Source: Reticulomyxa filosa (lineage: Eukaryota > Foraminifera > Reticulomyxidae). Taken from it: a stretch of DNA of 21,169 nucleotides. Under the pieces are notes generated by a model, which was given only the letters and a program-made list of their open reading frames with translations, ran no database searches and was not told the DNA's origin. The stretch spans positions 1-21,169 of the forward strand of contig ASPP01005307.1 of NCBI GenBank assembly GCA_000512085.1, given 5' to 3'. Shown in pieces: positions 18,050 through 21,169 of the stretch (within the stretch, counting starts at the first letter, position 1; the number at the start of each line of letters is the position of its first letter). The position numbers and the translations under genes were made by a program.

Positions 18050-18732
18050 CGACCATAAGCACTTGGAGACAACCAGTGTTTGTGTCCAGGATGAATCCTC
18101 TTGCGACATACTGATAATGAATTAAGTTGAAAACTATTTTCACTTTTATCATATTTAAATAATAAACCAGTTTTATATTTGAATAATATCATATTATTAT
18201 TGCTCATTGTTTCTTGTTCATTTGTCTTTAATAGTACAAGGCATTGCAAAAATAAATTATCCTGATTATTGAAATTAAAATACTGAATAAATTGAAATAT
18301 ATTTAAATCAAATACACTCATTTTTGTTTGACAATTAGTGATAAATAACAAATGATTGTTATTACCACCAATCACTGCACGTAATCCTAGATTTGTACTT
18401 TGGCCTATTCTATTACAATTGGCTTATTGTACCCGTTTGTGAAATGATCCAATTGATTGCTTTGTTTGAATTAATTGAATCGTCATTATTCCAAACACTT
18501 TTATAGTTCGTCACTAATGTATGTCTTGTGTTAGTGTTACACCACCAAAAGACAATAACTTGGTACCACTTTTATCTTTGTTTGTGAGTTTTACTACACA
18601 ATATACGCTTAAATCAACTTTAGTTGGATATTCACAGATAAGTCTGCAGTCGTCTTTATCTGTGTTGTAATAATAATACTTTCTTTCTTTTTCATCTCCA
18701 CAAATGAGAATTTCCTGTTCATATAACTCTCA
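18050..18732 (-). pseudogene. Kelch-type family fragment, copy 2 (broken)
   Basis: Minus-strand reading from 18732 gives ELYEQEILICGDEKERK, YYYYNTDKDDCRLICEYP, CVVKLTNKDKSGTKLLSFGG, then shifted RHTLVTNYKSVWNNDD and INWI, then after a break LGLRAVIGGNNNHLLFITN, MSVFDLNIFQFIQYF and GLLFKYDKSENSFQL. This is the block order of a kelch-type beta-propeller protein, and it shares CVVK, HTL, SVW, a GL-x4-(D/E)-x4-FQ block and VC/IC motifs with copy 1 at 1681-2124. Frameshifts and stops lie between blocks, and similarity fades after the FQL block, so the copy is truncated. From memory it belongs to a large Reticulomyxa family; that link is not verified here. The best open stretch is 18375-18050. Confidence 0.7.
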
Positions 18733-18734
18733 AT

Positions 18735-18872
18735 GCGCGAATGAAACTGGACCAGACAAACACAAAGAATTGAAATCACCATCTTCTCGAAGCGCGAATG
18801 AAACTGGGTCAAACAAGGACAAAGATTCGAAGTAATAATACACTCGAAGCGAAAATGAAATCGGGCCATGCA
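18735..18872. repeat. 57-bp tandem repeat, about 2.4 units
   Basis: Units begin GCGCGAATGAAACTGG at 18735 and 18792 and GCGAAAATGAAATCGG at 18849, exactly 57 bp apart. Read on the minus strand, 57 bp is 19 codons, and the repeat stays in frame as a (V/T)QFHSR-type motif in successive copies. It directly abuts the upstream end of kelch copy 2. Confidence 0.8.
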
Positions 18873-18893
18873 GTTATATAAGCGTATACACAT

Positions 18894-19088
18894 ATACGTA
18901 TATTGTACGGAAAAAGATTACAGCATCAATGACAAAGACAGGACAACATCGACTACAAAAACAATGACAAAGACAGTAACATTGCAAATACAATACATAT
19001 TATCAGACAAATGTTTGCGTAAAAATTTTTATAAATAAATAAATACACACATCATGCGAAAAGGGTATACATAAACGCATATTGTCTT
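18894..19088. other. Short-repeat spacer
   Basis: Contains a repeated CAATGACAAAGACAG motif (near 18927 and 18963) and A-rich sequence. No gene seen. Confidence 0.35.
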
Positions 19089-20061
19089 ATGAAAGACTTA
19101 TTACAAAATCTTCATAATACTATTGAAGACAACATAATAAATATAGAAAATTTAGAACAATAATTAAAAAAGAAAGAAAATAAAGTATTTTCATGAAAAG
19201 GCGAATTACTTGAACTTAAAAACATATTTGGTTTAGACGAAGATGACTATATCTCGAAATCGATTGGACATTATGATTGTTGTAGTTTAATCAAATCGAC
19301 TGACATTCTAGTTACATAAAAAGACAATGAAGTTTAGTAAATATACAATCATCAAGTGATTTACAAACTTTTATACATTGTTGCGACTGTGGAAAATAAA
19401 ATAATTCAATTATTTCAGTTTACGGTACATAACGTTTATTAGCGAATGCAATTAAAGACTTTAAAAATATTTTAGATAAAATTAAAAATATATTCTGTTT
19501 CTCTTTTTTCTAAATAATATATAAATATTTATGTTTGATGCATTTAACAATTTTATTCAAATGTCAATTTATTTATACGTTGCTACAAATACTTTGTATA
19601 TCTTTTTAAAAATTACATATAATAAACTCGACTCATAAACAAATGCGTAGACTGTCAATGTGAATTGCTATTCTCAGATTGTGTATGCTATTTTCCTTGA
19701 AAACTTAAAAAAAACCAATAAGCAAGTTTGCTAAATTACATTTTTAGAAAAAGTAATGAATTTAAATGAAAGAGAGCAAGGTGATTGTTTGGTTTTGAAA
19801 AAAAGTTAAAGAATTACATTACTTGACTTAAAAACTCTGATTGATAAGGAAAATGCAACATTAAAAAATCAAAATCAAATGATTTATTTTATAGAAACAC
19901 TAGATCATGGAAATCAGCAAAGTTTGTATAAATTCGCTCCAGAAAAAATTAAACTACTGCATCACAAAAATACAAATCTTTGAAGTTCTTCTCAATGTAG
20001 TAACGTTTATTTAATTTGTTTATTTTGTAATCACAAAACATTTTCGTTCAAATTTCAATAA
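19089..20061 (+). pseudogene. Stop-interrupted coding-like blocks
   Basis: Two plus-strand stretches keep one frame with protein-like composition despite stops. Block A, 19089-19337, opens MKDLLQNLHNTIEDNIINIE and includes LKNIFGLDEDDYISKSIGHY then DCCSLIKS, with TAA at 19161, TGA at 19194 and TAA at 19317. Block B, 19651-20061, spans 137 codons with only TAA at 19732, TAA at 19807 and TGA at 19981. It includes RITLLDLKTLIDKENATLKN, SLYKFAPEKIKLLHH and a Cys-rich end (SSSQCSNVYLICLFCNH). Between them another frame reads LQTFIHCCDCGK and AIKDFKNILDKIKN. Random AT-rich DNA would carry a stop about every 11 codons, so stops are depleted. A decayed gene is the simplest reading; an alternative code is less likely because nearby genes use all three stops. 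No family recognised. Confidence 0.38.
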
Positions 20062-21169
20062 TAAGATACTTGTATAACTTTGTTTGTCGTTTATAGTATG
20101 AACTTGTTCTATAATCTCAATGTTGTTAATCATTAAAATTCGGCAATGAAGATGTACAATTGATTTGTATTAAATGTTTAAAATAATTTATTATATTATT
20201 ATTAGATAAGTAGATAATTAAAAAAAAAGAAAAATTTGTACATTCATATAAAATTGTAAACGCTTTTTAAATTCTTGTTTTAAATACGTATTTAAAGTAA
20301 TACCTAATTATTTGAGATTTGATGTTAACATAAATATAACATCCAATATTGTTATCACAAATGTTTTAAAAATAAATTTCATTGTAATATAATGTACAAA
20401 AGATGAATATTGTGAGTTATTTTTCCAAAAAAGGGGAAAAAGTAGCTCAAGTTCTATTTCTAAAAAGAAAAATTTGATTTGAAAAAAATTATCAGCTATA
20501 AAATGATATAAAGTACTTTATGGAAATACTTCGGTTGTTGAAATAGTAACATTTTATATAAAGTTTGTAAAACAAAAAGTCTCCAATCAAATCTCTTATT
20601 TTGGCAGTAAAAAGTCCAAGACTTGGGCTACATTTTCAGCTTTTTTGTAAAAATAACTCCCAATATTCAACAATATGTAATGCTAATACTTAGGGGTGTA
20701 ATGAGTTTTCTTTGGGTCTACTACTAAAAAATAAGAATACAACCTTAAGTATTACTGTCATCGCATATGTGTATTAGTGTTGCTTATTTGTTGCATGGGC
20801 AATATCTTTGTAAACATCATTGACAACTTTGAAGTTTTTTTGCAAAAGAATTCAAGCAAATTATTCAGCAAAAAATATTAATCCAATAATATTTGATGGT
20901 AAATATCCATTTTTCATTAAATTTAATGCAGAATATATAATTGATTGAATATATTCAAATACTTGAATGTTATATACAAAAGAAAAACGATAAACAAACG
21001 CATATATGTACAGTAAGTTGCAAAGAAAACTGAACGCCTAAAACATATCTTATGATGATAATTGATTTTATCAATGAAAAATCAACATTTAGACATAATT
21101 TTTTTTTAAAAAATATCTACAAGTCTTGTAGTTTTTAAATATGACATTGATTTTTTAATAACTTTTTTT
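20062..21169. other. AT-rich region, no gene seen
   Basis: About 1.1 kb of very AT-rich sequence with many homopolymers and no frame of protein-like composition on either strand that I could find. No tRNA-like cloverleaf or long repeat noticed. Confidence 0.5.

Noticed and set aside
1-21169. tRNA, rRNA, CRISPR, bacterial operon or intact transposase features
   Set aside because: I looked for these and saw none; the genes are spliced eukaryotic genes and no terminal inverted repeats or transposase motifs were found.

Overview
The window is nuclear DNA from an AT-rich, intron-containing protist. Recognisable proteins are split by GT-AG introns, mostly 70-130 nt, and TAA, TAG and TGA all end genes. 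Two minus-strand fragments of a kelch-type family at the edges resemble a family I associate with the foraminiferan Reticulomyxa filosa. That makes Reticulomyxa or a close relative the best guess; it rests on memory of protein style, not on a search.

Layout. 1-1680: sparse coding remnants. 1681-2124 (-): broken kelch-type fragment. 2592-4197 (-): divergent TATA-binding protein with a possible proline-rich alternative tail. 5203-5959 (-): Vma12/TMEM199-type V-ATPase assembly factor. 6178-7475 (+): queuine tRNA-ribosyltransferase catalytic subunit. 7636-8388 (+): Josephin deubiquitinase. 9100-10221 (-): disordered charged protein with a possible acylated N-terminus. 10482-11838 (+): heparan-sulfate 2-O-sulfotransferase-like type II membrane enzyme. 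12054-12587 (-): tentative small gene. 13043-15381 (+): two PBZ-like zinc fingers joined to an ADP-ribosyltransferase domain. 15438-17801 (+): EF-hand-like, coiled-coil protein that may be spliced onto the previous gene. 18050-18732 (-): second kelch-type fragment. 18735-18872: 57-bp tandem repeat. 19089-20061 (+): coding-like blocks broken by stop codons. The rest is AT-rich with nothing recognised.

The genes do not form a pathway; this is an ordinary eukaryotic neighbourhood with two divergent promoters (5960-6177, 10222-10481). The most interesting locus is 13043-17801, which seems to combine a PAR-reader-like zinc-finger pair, an ADP-ribosyltransferase fold with an altered R-S-E active site, and possibly a Ca2+-sensor-like module.

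Gene models were built by hand from reading frame, splice consensus and phase. Several conserved genes contain a point where exactly one base seems to be missing (6733-6751, 7829-7934, 15660-15683, 16084-16109). These are either assembly deletions or very short introns, and they are flagged where they occur.
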